A DNA stretch of 64,000 nt. It comes from Cellulosimicrobium funkei (GTDB lineage Bacteria; Actinomycetota; Actinomycetes; Actinomycetales; Cellulomonadaceae). Below, piece after piece: positions 36,149-45,725 of the stretch. The stretch lies in assembly GCF_001019615.1 (NCBI RefSeq), contig NZ_JNBQ01000010.1, positions 33,277 through 97,276 on the forward strand, in the 5' to 3' direction. The notes below the pieces were generated by a model. The model worked only from the letters and a program-made list of their open reading frames with translations. It was not told the DNA's origin and did no database searches. Position 1 is the first letter of the stretch, and every line of letters starts with the position of its first letter. The position numbers and the translations under genes are program-made.

Positions 36149-38229
36149 TCCTCCAGCGCCCCCGTCTCGACGTGCCGCACGACGTCGTCCTCCTCGATCT
36201 CCTCGCGACGTGCGAGGTCGTCCTCACGACGGCCCTCGTCGCGCTCGTCGCGCCCGTCCTCGGCCGCCTCCCGGGCGGTGTCGTCGGTGGCGTCCGCACG
36301 CTCCTGCTCGCGCCGCTCCGCCTCGCGCGCGTACGCGGTCGCGAGCTCGCGGTACCCGGCGTCGCGCGCGAGCAGCTCGTCGTGCGTCCCGATGTCGACC
36401 ACGCGGCCCGACTCCACGTGCACGACGACGTCCGCGAGCGCGACGCTCGACATGCGGTACGCCACCATGACGACGGTCGGTCGGTCCACCCCCTCGCGCG
36501 CGAGACCCGCGAGGATCTGCTGCTCGACGCGCGGGTCGACCGCGGACGTCGCGTCGTCGAGGACGAGCAGGCGGGGACGGCGCACGAGCGCGCGCGCGAT
36601 GGCGAGCCGCTGGCGCTGGCCGCCCGACAGGTTCGCCCCGCGCTCCCCCAGCGGCGCGTCCAGGCCCTCCGACAGCCGCGCGACGACGTCGTCGACGCGC
36701 GCCAGGCGCAGCGCCTCCCAGACCTGGTCGTCGTCCGGGCCCGGGTCGCCGTCGTCGACGAGCGTGACGTTCGCCCGCACGGAGTCCTCGAAGACGAACG
36801 CCTGCTGGGCCACGAGCGCGACCTGGGACGTCAGGTCGGTCTCGCGCACCTCGCGCACGTCGGTGCCGTCGAGCAGGACTCGCCCGCGCGTGGGGTCGGA
36901 GAGCCGGGCGAGCAGCGACACGAGCGTCGTCTTGCCCGCGCCCGTAGGGCCGACGACCGCGACCGTGGTCCCGGGATCGACCCGGAGGTCGATCCCGTCG
37001 AGCAGGGTGATCACGCGTCCGCCCGCGCGGACGTCCACACCGACGCCCTCGAGGCGCGCGCCCAGACCGGAGCCCACGCCGGGGAGTCCGCCGGTCCCGG
37101 GACGCAGCACCCCGCCGGCGTCGACGACGCGGCTGATGCGCTCGTAGCCGACGAGGGCCCGCGGGAGCTCGCCGAGCACCCAGCCGAAGGCCCGGACCGG
37201 GACGGCCATGATCGTGAGCAGGTAGGCGGCGGTGACGATGTCGCCCGCCGCGACACCGCCCGACGTGAGGCGCACGGTCCCGACGGCCAGCACGAGGAGG
37301 GTGCCGAGCGAGGGCAGGAGCTCGATGACCGGGTCGAAGAACGCGCGCACGACGCCGACCCTGACGTTCGCGGCGCGCAGCTCGTCGGTGCGCTCGGCGA
37401 AGCGGCGCTCCTCGCGGTCCGCGGTGCCGAGCGACGTGACGAGCAGGGCGGCCTCGAAGCTCTCGTGCGCGACGTCCGAGACCTCGGCCCGGAGCTGCTG
37501 CGCGCGCGTGATCGCGGGCGACATGTAGCGCTGGAAGACGATGTTCACGGCGATCGCGACCGGGATGACGACCATCGCCGCGCACGCGAGCCAGACGTCG
37601 ACGCGGAAGAGCATCACGGCGGCGACGCCGATCATGACGACGACGCCGAGCGCGAACGGGAGCGGGTTGAACACGCCCGTCGCCGCCTCGACGTCGGAGT
37701 TCGCGTTCGACAGGAGCTGGCCCGCGGGGTGCGAGCGGTGCCACGACATGGGCAGGCGCAGGTACTGGCGCGTCACCGCCGTGCGGTGCCGCGCCTGGAG
37801 CGCGGCGTACCCGTTGCCGGCGAAGATGCGGCGGGCCGCGACGCTCGCCGCGAGCGAGACCGCGATGCCCGCGAGGACGAGGCCCGCGACCCAGATGCGG
37901 CCGCGCGCGGCCTCGTCGCCCGCGAGCGCCGGGACCACGACCTCGTCCGTCGCGGTGCCGATCGCGCTGCTCACGGCGACGGTGAGCGCTCCGAAGAGCG
38001 CGGAGGACCCGATGGCCAGCGCGTACGTGCGCGGCTCGTCGCGGATGCCGCGGCCCATGAGGGCGAGCGACCGGCGCACGCGGGACCCGGTCAGGGCGTG
38101 CGGGCGGCGGACGGTCGGCTCGTCGGGGAGCAGGTCCCGGGGCGGGTCGGGCCGGTCCGTCGGAGCCGGCAGGTCGGTCGGGGCGGGCTGGGCGTCGGCG
38201 CCGGTGGGGCGCGTCCTGCTGCCGGGCAC
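36145..38229 (-). CDS. Heterodimeric ABC exporter subunit, degenerate half
   Basis: Half-transporter of 694 residues. A Pro-rich N-terminus (about 45 residues) precedes six helices and an ATPase domain with Walker A GPTGAGKTT and a perfect signature LSGGQRQRLAIAR. Walker B reads LLVLDDATSAVD, with Asp for the catalytic Glu, and the H-loop reads VAYRMSS, with Tyr for His. These are the changes of the non-hydrolysing site in heterodimeric exporters. The C-terminal 60 residues are highly charged (Arg/Glu/Asp). GTG at 38229 has GAGGACCG upstream. The pair is placed between hisF and hisI, which are commonly neighbours. Confidence 0.92.
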   Translation of the reverse strand: MPGSRTRPTGADAQPAPTDLPAPTDRPDPPRDLLPDEPTVRRPHALTGSRVRRSLALMGRGIRDEPRTYALAIGSSALFGALTVAVSSAIGTATDEVVVPALAGDEAARGRIWVAGLVLAGIAVSLAASVAARRIFAGNGYAALQARHRTAVTRQYLRLPMSWHRSHPAGQLLSNANSDVEAATGVFNPLPFALGVVVMIGVAAVMLFRVDVWLACAAMVVIPVAIAVNIVFQRYMSPAITRAQQLRAEVSDVAHESFEAALLVTSLGTADREERRFAERTDELRAANVRVGVVRAFFDPVIELLPSLGTLLVLAVGTVRLTSGGVAAGDIVTAAYLLTIMAVPVRAFGWVLGELPRALVGYERISRVVDAGGVLRPGTGGLPGVGSGLGARLEGVGVDVRAGGRVITLLDGIDLRVDPGTTVAVVGPTGAGKTTLVSLLARLSDPTRGRVLLDGTDVREVRETDLTSQVALVAQQAFVFEDSVRANVTLVDDGDPGPDDDQVWEALRLARVDDVVARLSEGLDAPLGERGANLSGGQRQRLAIARALVRRPRLLVLDDATSAVDPRVEQQILAGLAREGVDRPTVVMVAYRMSSVALADVVVHVESGRVVDIGTHDELLARDAGYRELATAYAREAERREQERADATDDTAREAAEDGRDERDEGRREDDLARREEIEEDDVVRHVETGALEE

Positions 38230-38348
38230 GGGACGGTCCTCGTCTTTCGTTCAGGGAGTTGCACGATCCTCTCATGCAGCCCTGACAGGGCCCGACGGTA
38301 TTCCACGGCGCGACCTGGTCGGGCCCCGCAGGCCCGCGCGCGGCCCGC

Positions 38349-39119
38349 TCAGCGCACCTCGACGCCCTGCGCGCGCATCGCGTCCTTGACCTGGGCGACC
38401 GTCAGGGCGCCGAAGTGGAAGACGCTCGCGGCGAGCACGGCGTCGGCCCCGGCGCGCGCCGCGGCCACGAAGTGCTCGGGCGTCCCGGCGCCCCCGCTCG
38501 CGACGAGCGGGACCCGGACCTCGGAGCGCACCGCGGCGAGCATCTCGAGGTCGAAGCCCGCGGTCGTGCCGTCGGCGTCCATGGAGTTGAGGAGGATCTC
38601 GCCGGCCCCGAGCCCCGCGGCGCGCGCGGCCCACTCCACGGCGTCGATGCCCGTCCCCCGGCGCCCGCCGTGGGTCGTGACCTCGTACCCGGACTCCGTG
38701 CGCACGTCGCCCGTCGTGCGCCGCGCGTCGACGGACAGGACCAGCACCTGGCTGCCGAAGCGGTCGGCGATCTCGGCGATGAGCTCGGGGCGGGCGATCG
38801 CCGCCGTGTTGACCCCCACCTTGTCCGCGCCGGCGCGCAGGAGGCGGTCCACGTCCTCCGCCGAGCGCACGCCGCCGCCGACGGTGAGCGGGACGAAGAC
38901 CTGCTCGGCGGTGCGCCGCACGACGTCGTACGTCGTCTCGCGGTTCCCCGAGGACGCCGAGACGTCGAGGAACGTCAGCTCGTCCGCACCCTCCGCGTCG
39001 TACCGGGAGGCGAGCTCGACGGGGTCGCCCGCGTCGCGCAGGTTCTCGAAGTTCACGCCCTTGACGACGCGCCCTGCGTCGACGTCGAGGCACGGGATCA
39101 CGCGGATCGCGACGGTCAT
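38349..39119 (-). CDS. hisF: Imidazole glycerol phosphate synthase, cyclase subunit
   Basis: Cyclase half of the HisH-HisF enzyme that makes imidazole glycerol phosphate and AICAR. The 256-residue half-barrel repeat protein has catalytic Asp12 in [15 protein letters not shown] and Asp131 in VLSVDARR, plus [12 protein letters not shown] and [14 protein letters not shown] phosphate sites. The hisH partner is not in the window. ATG at 39119 overlaps the FKBP stop (ATGA). The next 119 bases hold the upstream region of the ABC pair and no gene. Confidence 0.96.
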   Translation of the reverse strand: MTVAIRVIPCLDVDAGRVVKGVNFENLRDAGDPVELASRYDAEGADELTFLDVSASSGNRETTYDVVRRTAEQVFVPLTVGGGVRSAEDVDRLLRAGADKVGVNTAAIARPELIAEIADRFGSQVLVLSVDARRTTGDVRTESGYEVTTHGGRRGTGIDAVEWAARAAGLGAGEILLNSMDADGTTAGFDLEMLAAVRSEVRVPLVASGGAGTPEHFVAAARAGADAVLAASVFHFGALTVAQVKDAMRAQGVEVR

Positions 39120-40150
39120 GAGGACTCTCCTTGGTCGGCGGGCGCGTCGCCGGTCGTGTCGGTGCCGGTGCCGTCGGCGCCGCCCTCGGCGGCCTCCTCC
39201 GCGGTCACCGGGAACTGGGCGTCGAGGATGTCCACGACGTAGACGAGCGTCTCGCCCGCGAGCGGGTTGGCCGTCTCGCCGTAGGCGAGGTCGGGCGGGA
39301 CGACGAGCAGCACCTGGCTGCCGACCGACTGCTCGAGGAGGCCCTGCTCCCAACCCTCGATGACCTCGCCGATGCCGATCATGATCGACAGCGGCGCGGC
39401 GCCCTCGGCCCACGTCGAGTCGAAGACCTCGCCGTCGGACCAGCGCACCCCCGTGTACCGGACGGTCACGACCTGCCCCACCTCGACCTGGCGGCCGTCG
39501 CCGCGGACCAGCGGCTGCACGACGAGCCCCGCGGGTGCGGCCGTCTCGGGCGGGATCGTGACGCTCGGCGCCCCGTCCTCGGCGAGCGACACGGTCGGCA
39601 GGCCCTCGACGGGAGCGACCGCCTCGCCCGACGCGCGCGTCGGCAGCACGTCCACGACCAGCGCGACGGGGACGCCGTCGTCCTCCTCGAGCCGCAGGAG
39701 GCGCGCGCCCACCCGCTGCCCGCGCAGGAGGTCGCGCAGGTCGCGCCCGATCGACTCGTCCGTCAGCGCGCGCCAGCGCGGGGCGTCGGTGTACGTGTTC
39801 TGCAGGACCGTCCCGTCGCTCACGTCCTGCGCGTAGAGGTTGAGCAGGAGCGGCCCGCCGTCGACGAGCTCGGCCCCGGCGCCCGGCCACACGACCTCCG
39901 AGGTCGCCTCGGGGACGTCGAGCGGGGCACGGTACTGCAGCTCGGGCGGCGCGCCCGATGAGCCGATCACGGTGAGGTCGGTGTTCAGCGGCGTCGGGGT
40001 CGCGTCCTCCGGCTCCGTGCACGCGGCGAGGACCACGGTCGCGACGAGCGCCACGAGCAGCACGAGCGCCGCGCGGGCCGCGGGCGCGCGACGACGGACG
40101 GGCCGGGCGCCCCGCACGGGGCGCCCGGCCGCGAGGGCAAGGTTCGTCAC
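39116..40150 (-). CDS. FKBP-type peptidyl-prolyl isomerase lipoprotein
   Basis: Exported protein of 344 residues. A basic N-terminus and hydrophobic stretch lead to the lipobox LAAC (Cys44), so it is probably lipidated by Lgt and anchored outside the membrane. The C-terminal FKBP domain (about 235-320) has [37 protein letters not shown] and [10 protein letters not shown]. An earlier domain (55-220) looks like a second, diverged unit. It folds or isomerises proteins at the cell surface. It follows pafA by 13 bases and overlaps hisF, which is a common position after pafA in this group. Confidence 0.9.
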   Translation of the reverse strand: MTNLALAAGRPVRGARPVRRRAPAARAALVLLVALVATVVLAACTEPEDATPTPLNTDLTVIGSSGAPPELQYRAPLDVPEATSEVVWPGAGAELVDGGPLLLNLYAQDVSDGTVLQNTYTDAPRWRALTDESIGRDLRDLLRGQRVGARLLRLEEDDGVPVALVVDVLPTRASGEAVAPVEGLPTVSLAEDGAPSVTIPPETAAPAGLVVQPLVRGDGRQVEVGQVVTVRYTGVRWSDGEVFDSTWAEGAAPLSIMIGIGEVIEGWEQGLLEQSVGSQVLLVVPPDLAYGETANPLAGETLVYVVDILDAQFPVTAEEAAEGGADGTGTDTTGDAPADQGESS

Positions 40151-40163
40151 ATCACGTCCCGCG

Positions 40164-41525
40164 TCACATCGACTCGATGAGGCGTTCCACGCGCTCGTCG
40201 ACGTTCCGGAACGGGTCCTTGCACAGGACCGTGCGCTGCGCCTGGTCGTTGAGCTTGAGGTGCACCCAGTCGACCGTGTAGTCCCGGCGCGCCTCCTGCG
40301 CGGCGCGTACGAAGTCGCCGCGCAGCTTGGCGCGCGTCGTCTGCGGCGGGACCGCCGTCGACTCGAACACCTCGAGGTCCGTCGTGACGCGCTCGACCAT
40401 GCCGCGCGCGGCGAGGAGGTTGTAGAGCCCCTCGGTGCGCGAGATGTCGTGGTACGCGAGGTCGAGGCGCGCGATCCGCGGGTCGTCGAGCTCGAGCCCG
40501 TGCTTGGCCTGGTAGCGCTGGATCAGCCGGTACTTGATGACCCAGTCGAGCTCGCGGTCGACCAGCGAGAGATCGCCCGTCTCGAGCGCGCGCAGCCCCC
40601 GCTCCCACAGGTCGAGGACCTGCTTGACGACCGGCGTCGGAGAGACGTCCTGCTCGACGAACTCCTTGACGCGCTGGAGGTACTCGCCCTGGAGGTCGAT
40701 CGCGGTGACCGTCCGACCGCTCGCGAGCTGGACGGGCTGCTTGCCGGTCATGTCGTGACTGATCTCGCGGATCGACCGGATCGGGTTCTCGAGCGCCAGG
40801 TCGCGCACCGGCACGCCCGCCTCGACCATGCGCAGGATGAGGTCGGTCGAGCCGACCTTGAGCATCGTCGTCGTCTCCGCCATGGACGAGTCGCCGACGA
40901 TGACGTGGAGGCGCCGGTAGCTCTCGGCGTCGGCGTGCGGCTCGTCGCGCGTGTTGATGATCGGGCGGGACCGCGTCGTCGCGCTGGAGACCGCCTCCCA
41001 GATATGGTCGGCGCGCTGCGACAGGCAGTACACCGCGCCGCGCGGCGTCGCGAGGACCTTGCCCGCGCCCGTGAGCACCTGGCGGGTGATGAGGAACGGG
41101 ACGAGCACGTCGGACAGGCGCGAGAAGTCGCCCTGGCGCCGCACGAGGTAGTTCTCGTGGCACCCGTACGAGTTGCCCGCCGAGTCGGTGTTGTTCTTGA
41201 AGAGGTGGATGCGCCCCGGCAGACCCTCGTGCTCGAGGCGCTGCTGCGCGTCGGCGACGAGGCCCTCCAGGATCCGCTCCCCGCCGCGGTCGTACGCGAC
41301 GAGCTGGTGCACGTCGTCGCACTCGGCCGTCGCGTACTCGGGGTGCGAGCCGACGTCGAGGTACAGGCGCGACCCGTTGCGCAGGAACACGTTGGACGAG
41401 CGCCCCCACGCGACCACCTTGCGGAACAGGTAGCGCGCCACCTCGTCCGCCGACAGCCCCCGGCCGTCGTCGGACGCGCACGTCACGCCATACTCGGTCT
41501 CCAGCCCGAAGATCCTGCGGTCCAT
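40164..41525 (-). CDS. pafA: Pup--protein ligase
   Basis: Joins the C-terminal Glu of Pup to lysines of target proteins using ATP. The 453-residue glutamine-synthetase-like protein has GLETEYG with the Mg-binding Glu9, the Asp-containing [38 protein letters not shown] and NTRDEPHAD. Its paralogue dop (43617-45272) shares these motifs. ATG at 41525 (MDRRIFGLE) is the normal PafA start. It is 7 bases after prcA, at the end of the proteasome unit. Confidence 0.97.
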   Translation of the reverse strand: MDRRIFGLETEYGVTCASDDGRGLSADEVARYLFRKVVAWGRSSNVFLRNGSRLYLDVGSHPEYATAECDDVHQLVAYDRGGERILEGLVADAQQRLEHEGLPGRIHLFKNNTDSAGNSYGCHENYLVRRQGDFSRLSDVLVPFLITRQVLTGAGKVLATPRGAVYCLSQRADHIWEAVSSATTRSRPIINTRDEPHADAESYRRLHVIVGDSSMAETTTMLKVGSTDLILRMVEAGVPVRDLALENPIRSIREISHDMTGKQPVQLASGRTVTAIDLQGEYLQRVKEFVEQDVSPTPVVKQVLDLWERGLRALETGDLSLVDRELDWVIKYRLIQRYQAKHGLELDDPRIARLDLAYHDISRTEGLYNLLAARGMVERVTTDLEVFESTAVPPQTTRAKLRGDFVRAAQEARRDYTVDWVHLKLNDQAQRTVLCKDPFRNVDERVERLIESM

Positions 41526-41532
41526 CGCGGTC

Positions 41533-42312
41533 CTACCCCTCGTCCGTCGCGGGGCCGGCGCCCGTCGCGTCGCCCGCGTCGTCGGTCGCGGCGTCGGCGG
41601 CCGCCGCCGGGTCGTCGCCGTCCGCGAGGAGGTCCTCGAGCGCGCTCCCCGAGATGCGGCGGAACGCGCGCCGTGGGCGCGTACGGTCCAGGACGGCGAC
41701 CTCGAGCTGCGCGGCCGGGATGGTCCGCACCTCGTCCCCGTCGCTCCCCGCACCGAGCGCGCGCACGGCGAGCCGCAGCACCTCGGCCAGGCCGAGGCCG
41801 GGCTCCCACGCGTCCTGGAGCACGCGTCCGAGCTGGTCGGCCTGCCCGCCCATGACGACGACCCCCTGCTCGTCGGCGACGGAGCCGTCGTAGGAGATCC
41901 GGTAGAGCTGGTCCTGCGCCGAGGTACGCCCGACCTCCGCGACGACGAGCTCGACCTCGAGCGGCTTGGACTCCGTGGTGAACACCGTGCCGAGCGTCTG
42001 GGCGTACGCGTTCGCGAGGCCGCGCGCGTTGACGTCGGTGCGGTCGTAGGAGTACCCCCGCAGGTCCGCGTAGCGCACGCCCGCGACCCGCAGGTTCTCG
42101 AACTCGTTGTACTTGCCCACCGCGGCGAACGCGATGCGGTCGTAGATCTCCGAGATCTTGTGCAGCGCGCGCGACGGGTTCTCCGTGGCGAACGCGATCC
42201 CGTCCTCGTACGCGAGGACCACGACGGACCGGCCGCGCGCGATGCCCTTGCGCGCGAAGTCCGCCCGGTCCTTCATGAGCTGCTCGGGCGAGACGTAGAA
42301 GGGCATGTTCAC
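41533..42312 (-). CDS. prcA: Proteasome alpha subunit
   Basis: Forms the outer rings of the 20S proteasome, gating entry and binding the Arc ATPase. The 259-residue protein starts [24 protein letters not shown], the gating N-terminus, followed by [19 protein letters not shown] and [20 protein letters not shown]. The last 40 residues are acidic and Ala/Asp-rich. GTG at 42312 overlaps the prcB stop (GTGA); ATG at 42306 would shorten it by two residues and give the common MPFYVSPEQ start. Confidence 0.96.
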   Translation of the reverse strand: MNMPFYVSPEQLMKDRADFARKGIARGRSVVVLAYEDGIAFATENPSRALHKISEIYDRIAFAAVGKYNEFENLRVAGVRYADLRGYSYDRTDVNARGLANAYAQTLGTVFTTESKPLEVELVVAEVGRTSAQDQLYRISYDGSVADEQGVVVMGGQADQLGRVLQDAWEPGLGLAEVLRLAVRALGAGSDGDEVRTIPAAQLEVAVLDRTRPRRAFRRISGSALEDLLADGDDPAAAADAATDDAGDATGAGPATDEG

Positions 42313-43244
42313 TCGGCGTCACCTCCCGACGCGGGGCCCTGCGACAGGTCGTGCGGCTGGTCGTGCGGGACCGCCTCGGCGTTCGTCACGGCCGGTCGCC
42401 GACGCGGCACGCCCGTCCCGGACCGCTCGGCCACGATCTGCTCGACGACGGCCGCGAGCTCGTCGTCGGGGACGCGCTCGTACCCGGCCTGCGTCACGAC
42501 GGCGACGACGGGCCAGATACGACGCACCGGGTCCGGGCCGCCCGTCGCCGAGTCGTCGTCCGCCGCGTCGTACAGGGCCTCGACCGCGACGCGCACCGAC
42601 GCCTGGCGGTCGAGCTCGGTGCGCCAGAGCTTCTTCAGCGAGCTCCGCGCGAACACCGAGCCGGAACCCACCGAGTGGTAGGCGCGCTCCTCGTACCGGC
42701 CACCGGTCACGTCGTAGGAGAAGATGCGGCCGCCACCGCGGTCGAGGTCGAACCCGGCGAACAGCGGGACCACCGCGAGCCCCTGCATCGCGAGGCCGAG
42801 GTTCTGCCGGATCATCGTCGACAGGCGGTTGGCCTTGCCGTCCAGAGAGAGCAGCGAGCCCTCGATCTTCTCGTAGTGCTCGAGCTCGAGCTGGAACAGG
42901 CGCACGAGCTCGACCGCGATGCCCGCGGTCCCCGCGATCCCGACCGCCGAGAACTCGTCCGCCGGGAAGACCTTCTCGATCTCGCGGTTCGCGATCATCG
43001 AGCCCATCGTCGCGCGGCGGTCCCCCGCCATGACGACGCCGCCCGCGACGCCCTCGGCGCCGAACGTGAGCGCCACGATCGTCGTCGCGTGCGGCGCGTC
43101 GGGCGCGACGCCCCCGGACGTGTGCGCGGCGGCGCGGTGCGACGGCAGCAGGTCCGGGGCGTGCCCGGACAGGAAGTCCAGGAAGGACGACGACCCGGGG
43201 GTCGTGAACGCGTCGGGCAGGCGCCCTGGCTGGTCCGTGCTCAT
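42309..43244 (-). CDS. prcB: Proteasome beta subunit
   Basis: Catalytic subunit of the 20S proteasome, made with a propeptide. The 311-residue protein is cut before Thr54 ([16 protein letters not shown]), which becomes the N-terminal nucleophile. The conserved Asp of AGDRRAT and the Lys of EIEKVFP complete the active site. The C-terminal 45 residues are polar. ATG at 43244 begins [13 protein letters not shown]. It lies 19 bases after pup and overlaps prcA. Confidence 0.96.
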   Translation of the reverse strand: MSTDQPGRLPDAFTTPGSSSFLDFLSGHAPDLLPSHRAAAHTSGGVAPDAPHATTIVALTFGAEGVAGGVVMAGDRRATMGSMIANREIEKVFPADEFSAVGIAGTAGIAVELVRLFQLELEHYEKIEGSLLSLDGKANRLSTMIRQNLGLAMQGLAVVPLFAGFDLDRGGGRIFSYDVTGGRYEERAYHSVGSGSVFARSSLKKLWRTELDRQASVRVAVEALYDAADDDSATGGPDPVRRIWPVVAVVTQAGYERVPDDELAAVVEQIVAERSGTGVPRRRPAVTNAEAVPHDQPHDLSQGPASGGDAE

Positions 43245-43263
43245 CGGGTTGCCGTCACCCTTC

Positions 43264-43464
43264 CTACTCGCCGCCCTTCTGGACGAAGCCCCGGACGAAG
43301 GACTCCGCGTTCGTCTCCAGCACCTCGTCGATCTCCTCGAGGAGCGCGTCGACCTCCGCGTCGCGCGACTGCGCCTGCGGCGCGACCGGGACCTCGGGGC
43401 CCTCCGGCTCGTCGTCGGGACGCCGGTCCTCGTGCGACGCGTGGGTGCGTTCGGTACCCGCCAT
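43264..43464 (-). CDS. pup: Prokaryotic ubiquitin-like protein Pup
   Basis: Small protein modifier attached to lysines to mark proteins for the proteasome. It has 66 residues; the N-terminal half is disordered and the C-terminal half has the helix [19 protein letters not shown] that binds the Arc coiled coil, then [10 protein letters not shown]. It ends in Gly-Gly-Glu rather than Gly-Gly-Gln, so it can be ligated by PafA without prior deamidation. ATG at 43464 has GAGGAGG five bases upstream. The stop is TAG at 43266-43264. Confidence 0.96.
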   Translation of the reverse strand: MAGTERTHASHEDRRPDDEPEGPEVPVAPQAQSRDAEVDALLEEIDEVLETNAESFVRGFVQKGGE

Positions 43465-43599
43465 GGCTGCCTCCTCGTCCGTCGGCACGGTGCCGCGCCG
43501 ACGCTCTGTCCGTTCCAACCCGCTCGGGGCTCGCGCCCTTCCCGGCCCTGCTCGCACGCGGCGCCCGTTCCGCGTGGGGCGGGGCGCCGTCGTACGTCC

Positions 43600-43605
43600 A
43601 GCCTA
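43600..43605 (-). promoter_or_regulatory. Candidate promoter -10 for pup-prcBA-pafA
   Basis: TAGGCT on the minus strand at the start of the 152-base gap between dop and pup. It would give a leader of about 130 bases. Pup is needed in large amounts, so a separate promoter after dop is plausible. Confidence 0.35.
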
Positions 43606-43616
43606 GTCGCCGCCGC

Positions 43617-45272
43617 TCACGACGGGCCTGCCAGACCCGCCAGGAGCGCCGCCGCGTCCGGGCTCGCGTCGAGCAGCGCACCGATGTGCGCCCGCGTCCC
43701 CCGCAGCGGGTCCATCATGGGGACCCGCTGGAGCGACGGCGCGCCCGGCACGTCGAAGATCACGGAGTCCCAGCTCGCGGCGGAGACCTGGTCGCCGTAG
43801 CGCGCCATCACCTCGCCGCGGAAGAACGCGCGCGTGTCCTCCGGCGCATGGTGCACGGCGGCGCCGACCTCGCGCTCGGTGACGACGCGGTCGACCGCGC
43901 CCGCCGCGAGGAGCCGGTGGTAGATGCCGCGCTCGGGGCGCACGTCGGACCACTGGAGGTCCATCGCCGCGAGCCGCGAGTGGCCCCAGTCGAGGCCGTC
44001 GCGCTCGCGCAGGCGGTCGAGGAGGCGCAGCTTCGCGACCCACTCGACGTCGCGCGCGCACGCGTCGCGGTCCGTCCCGAGGCGTTCGAGCACCGAGGCC
44101 CACCGGGCGAGCACGTCGCGCGTGGGCGCGTCGAGGCCGGCGGTGCCGGCGAGCCGCTCCGACGCCTCCGCGGCCACCGCGAGGTACTCGCGCTGGACCT
44201 CCAGCGCGGTCAGCTCGCGCCCGTCGGCGAGGGTGAGCCGACGCGTGAGGTCCAGGTCGCGGCTCACCCGCTGCACGTCCGCGACCGGGTCCGCGAGCCG
44301 CAGGGCGGCCAGCCGCGCCCGCACCCGCGGCCCCAGCTCCTCGAGGTGCTCGACGACGAACAGCACGAGCGACGTCGTGCCCGTCTTGAGGTACGTCGCG
44401 GTCTCGAGCATGTTCGCGTCGCCGATGATGAGGTGCAGCCGGCGCCAGCGCTGCCGGTCGGCGTGCGGCTCGTCGCGCGTGTTGACGATCGGGCGCCGCA
44501 GCGTGGTCTCCAGCCCGACCTCGGCCTCCACGTAGTCCGCTCGCTGCGAGATCTGGAAGCCGTGCTCCTCGCCCGTCGGGCCGAGGCCGACGCGCCCCGA
44601 GCCGGCGAACACCTGCCGGGTCACGAGGAACGGGGTGAGCATCTCCACGAGCACCCCGAAGGGGACGTCCCGGTCCACGAGGAAGTTCTCGTGCGTGCCG
44701 TAGCTCGCGCCCTTGCCGTCGACGTTGTTCTTGTACAGCACGACGGACCCGCCCGGCACCTGGTCCAGCTCGCGCGACGCCGCGAGCATCACGCGCTCCC
44801 CCGCCACGTCCCAGCACACGACGTCGTGCGGCACCGTGACCTCGGGCGAGGAGTACTCCGGGTGCGCGTGGTCGACGTACAGCCGGGCACCGTTCGTGAG
44901 GATCACGTTCGCCGCGCTCGGGTCGTCGTACTCCTCGGTCGTCGGGCGCGCGACCTCCTGGAGCGAGCCCTCGGACGCCGCTCCCCCGGCAGGCTCCGCC
45001 ACCGGCCCCGACGGCGCGGGCCGGGCAGGGTCGTCGGTGAGCAGCGACGGGTGGGCCGAGGCGCGCGGGACGTGGAAGCCTCGCGCATCCTGGAGCGGGT
45101 CCTCGTCGTCGTAGTCCCAGCGCGCCCGGCCCCGGGCTCCGTCGCTGCGCGCGGCGAGCGCCCGGTAGGTGGTGACGACCTGGCTCGACATCAGCATCGG
45201 GTTCGCCATCGGCTTCCCCGGCTGCAGGACGCCGTACTCGGTCTCGATCCCCATGACCCGTCGAACGCTCAC
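43617..45272 (-). CDS. dop: Pup deamidase/depupylase
   Basis: PafA paralogue that removes Pup from proteins and, where Pup ends in Gln, deamidates it. The 551-residue protein starts MSVRRVMGIETEYGV, with the metal-binding Glu, and has the Dop-specific insertion after it (about 40-110, here long and variable). Further motifs are ARLYVDHAHPEYSSPE, VLYKNNVDGKGASYGTHENF and NTRDEPHAD. As the Pup here ends in Glu, depupylation is its likely task. GTG at 45272 has TAGGGT six bases upstream, so the transcript is probably leaderless. Confidence 0.95.
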   Translation of the reverse strand: MSVRRVMGIETEYGVLQPGKPMANPMLMSSQVVTTYRALAARSDGARGRARWDYDDEDPLQDARGFHVPRASAHPSLLTDDPARPAPSGPVAEPAGGAASEGSLQEVARPTTEEYDDPSAANVILTNGARLYVDHAHPEYSSPEVTVPHDVVCWDVAGERVMLAASRELDQVPGGSVVLYKNNVDGKGASYGTHENFLVDRDVPFGVLVEMLTPFLVTRQVFAGSGRVGLGPTGEEHGFQISQRADYVEAEVGLETTLRRPIVNTRDEPHADRQRWRRLHLIIGDANMLETATYLKTGTTSLVLFVVEHLEELGPRVRARLAALRLADPVADVQRVSRDLDLTRRLTLADGRELTALEVQREYLAVAAEASERLAGTAGLDAPTRDVLARWASVLERLGTDRDACARDVEWVAKLRLLDRLRERDGLDWGHSRLAAMDLQWSDVRPERGIYHRLLAAGAVDRVVTEREVGAAVHHAPEDTRAFFRGEVMARYGDQVSAASWDSVIFDVPGAPSLQRVPMMDPLRGTRAHIGALLDASPDAAALLAGLAGPS

Positions 45273-45278
45273 GCGCTC

Positions 45279-45284
45279 ACCCTA
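45279..45284 (-). promoter_or_regulatory. -10 element for a leaderless dop transcript
   Basis: TAGGGT on the minus strand, six bases before the GTG start of dop, within the end of the upstream membrane-protein gene. Confidence 0.48.
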
Positions 45285-45725
45285 TGTCGGTCCGCCGACG
45301 GCGCGTCGGTCCTGTCCACGAGCGGCCGGGTCGTCGGCGCGCCACAGGACACGGGCCGTCGCCAGGACGAGGACGCCGAACAGCGACTGGTTGACGAGGC
45401 CCCAGGGCGCCAGCCCGCCCACGAGCGCGCCCACGGTCGCGTTGACCGCGACGTCCACCACCATGATCGCCACCCCGAGCGGGACGGCCGCCCGACGACG
45501 CAGCGCGAGCAGGAGCACGACGAGCGGGTCGAGGAGCGTGAGCGACACCCAGAAGGCGCGGGCGGCGGGCGGGAAGCCGGCGTACACGCCGGTCACGCCC
45601 GCCGTCAGGTCGAGCACGTGCGTCGTCGTCCCCACGAGGAAGCCGACGACCCACAGGAGCCGGACCGCGAGGACCCACCGGCCCTGCGGCCGTGGGCCCG
45701 GCGCGGCCGTGCCCTGCCGGATCAG
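45282..45725 (-). CDS. Predicted membrane protein between arc and dop
   Basis: About 147 residues with four predicted helices: [58 protein letters not shown] and [15 protein letters not shown] do not recognise a family. The coding region is well supported by hydrophobic pattern and by filling the space between arc and dop. The start is not. The first canonical codon (GTG in helix 1) would cut off half a helix. CTG at 45725-45723 overlaps the arc stop (CTGA) in the same way as the many ATGA and GTGA junctions here, and is given as the start with reserve. Confidence 0.55.
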   Translation of the reverse strand: MIRQGTAAPGPRPQGRWVLAVRLLWVVGFLVGTTTHVLDLTAGVTGVYAGFPPAARAFWVSLTLLDPLVVLLLALRRRAAVPLGVAIMVVDVAVNATVGALVGGLAPWGLVNQSLFGVLVLATARVLWRADDPAARGQDRRAVGGPT

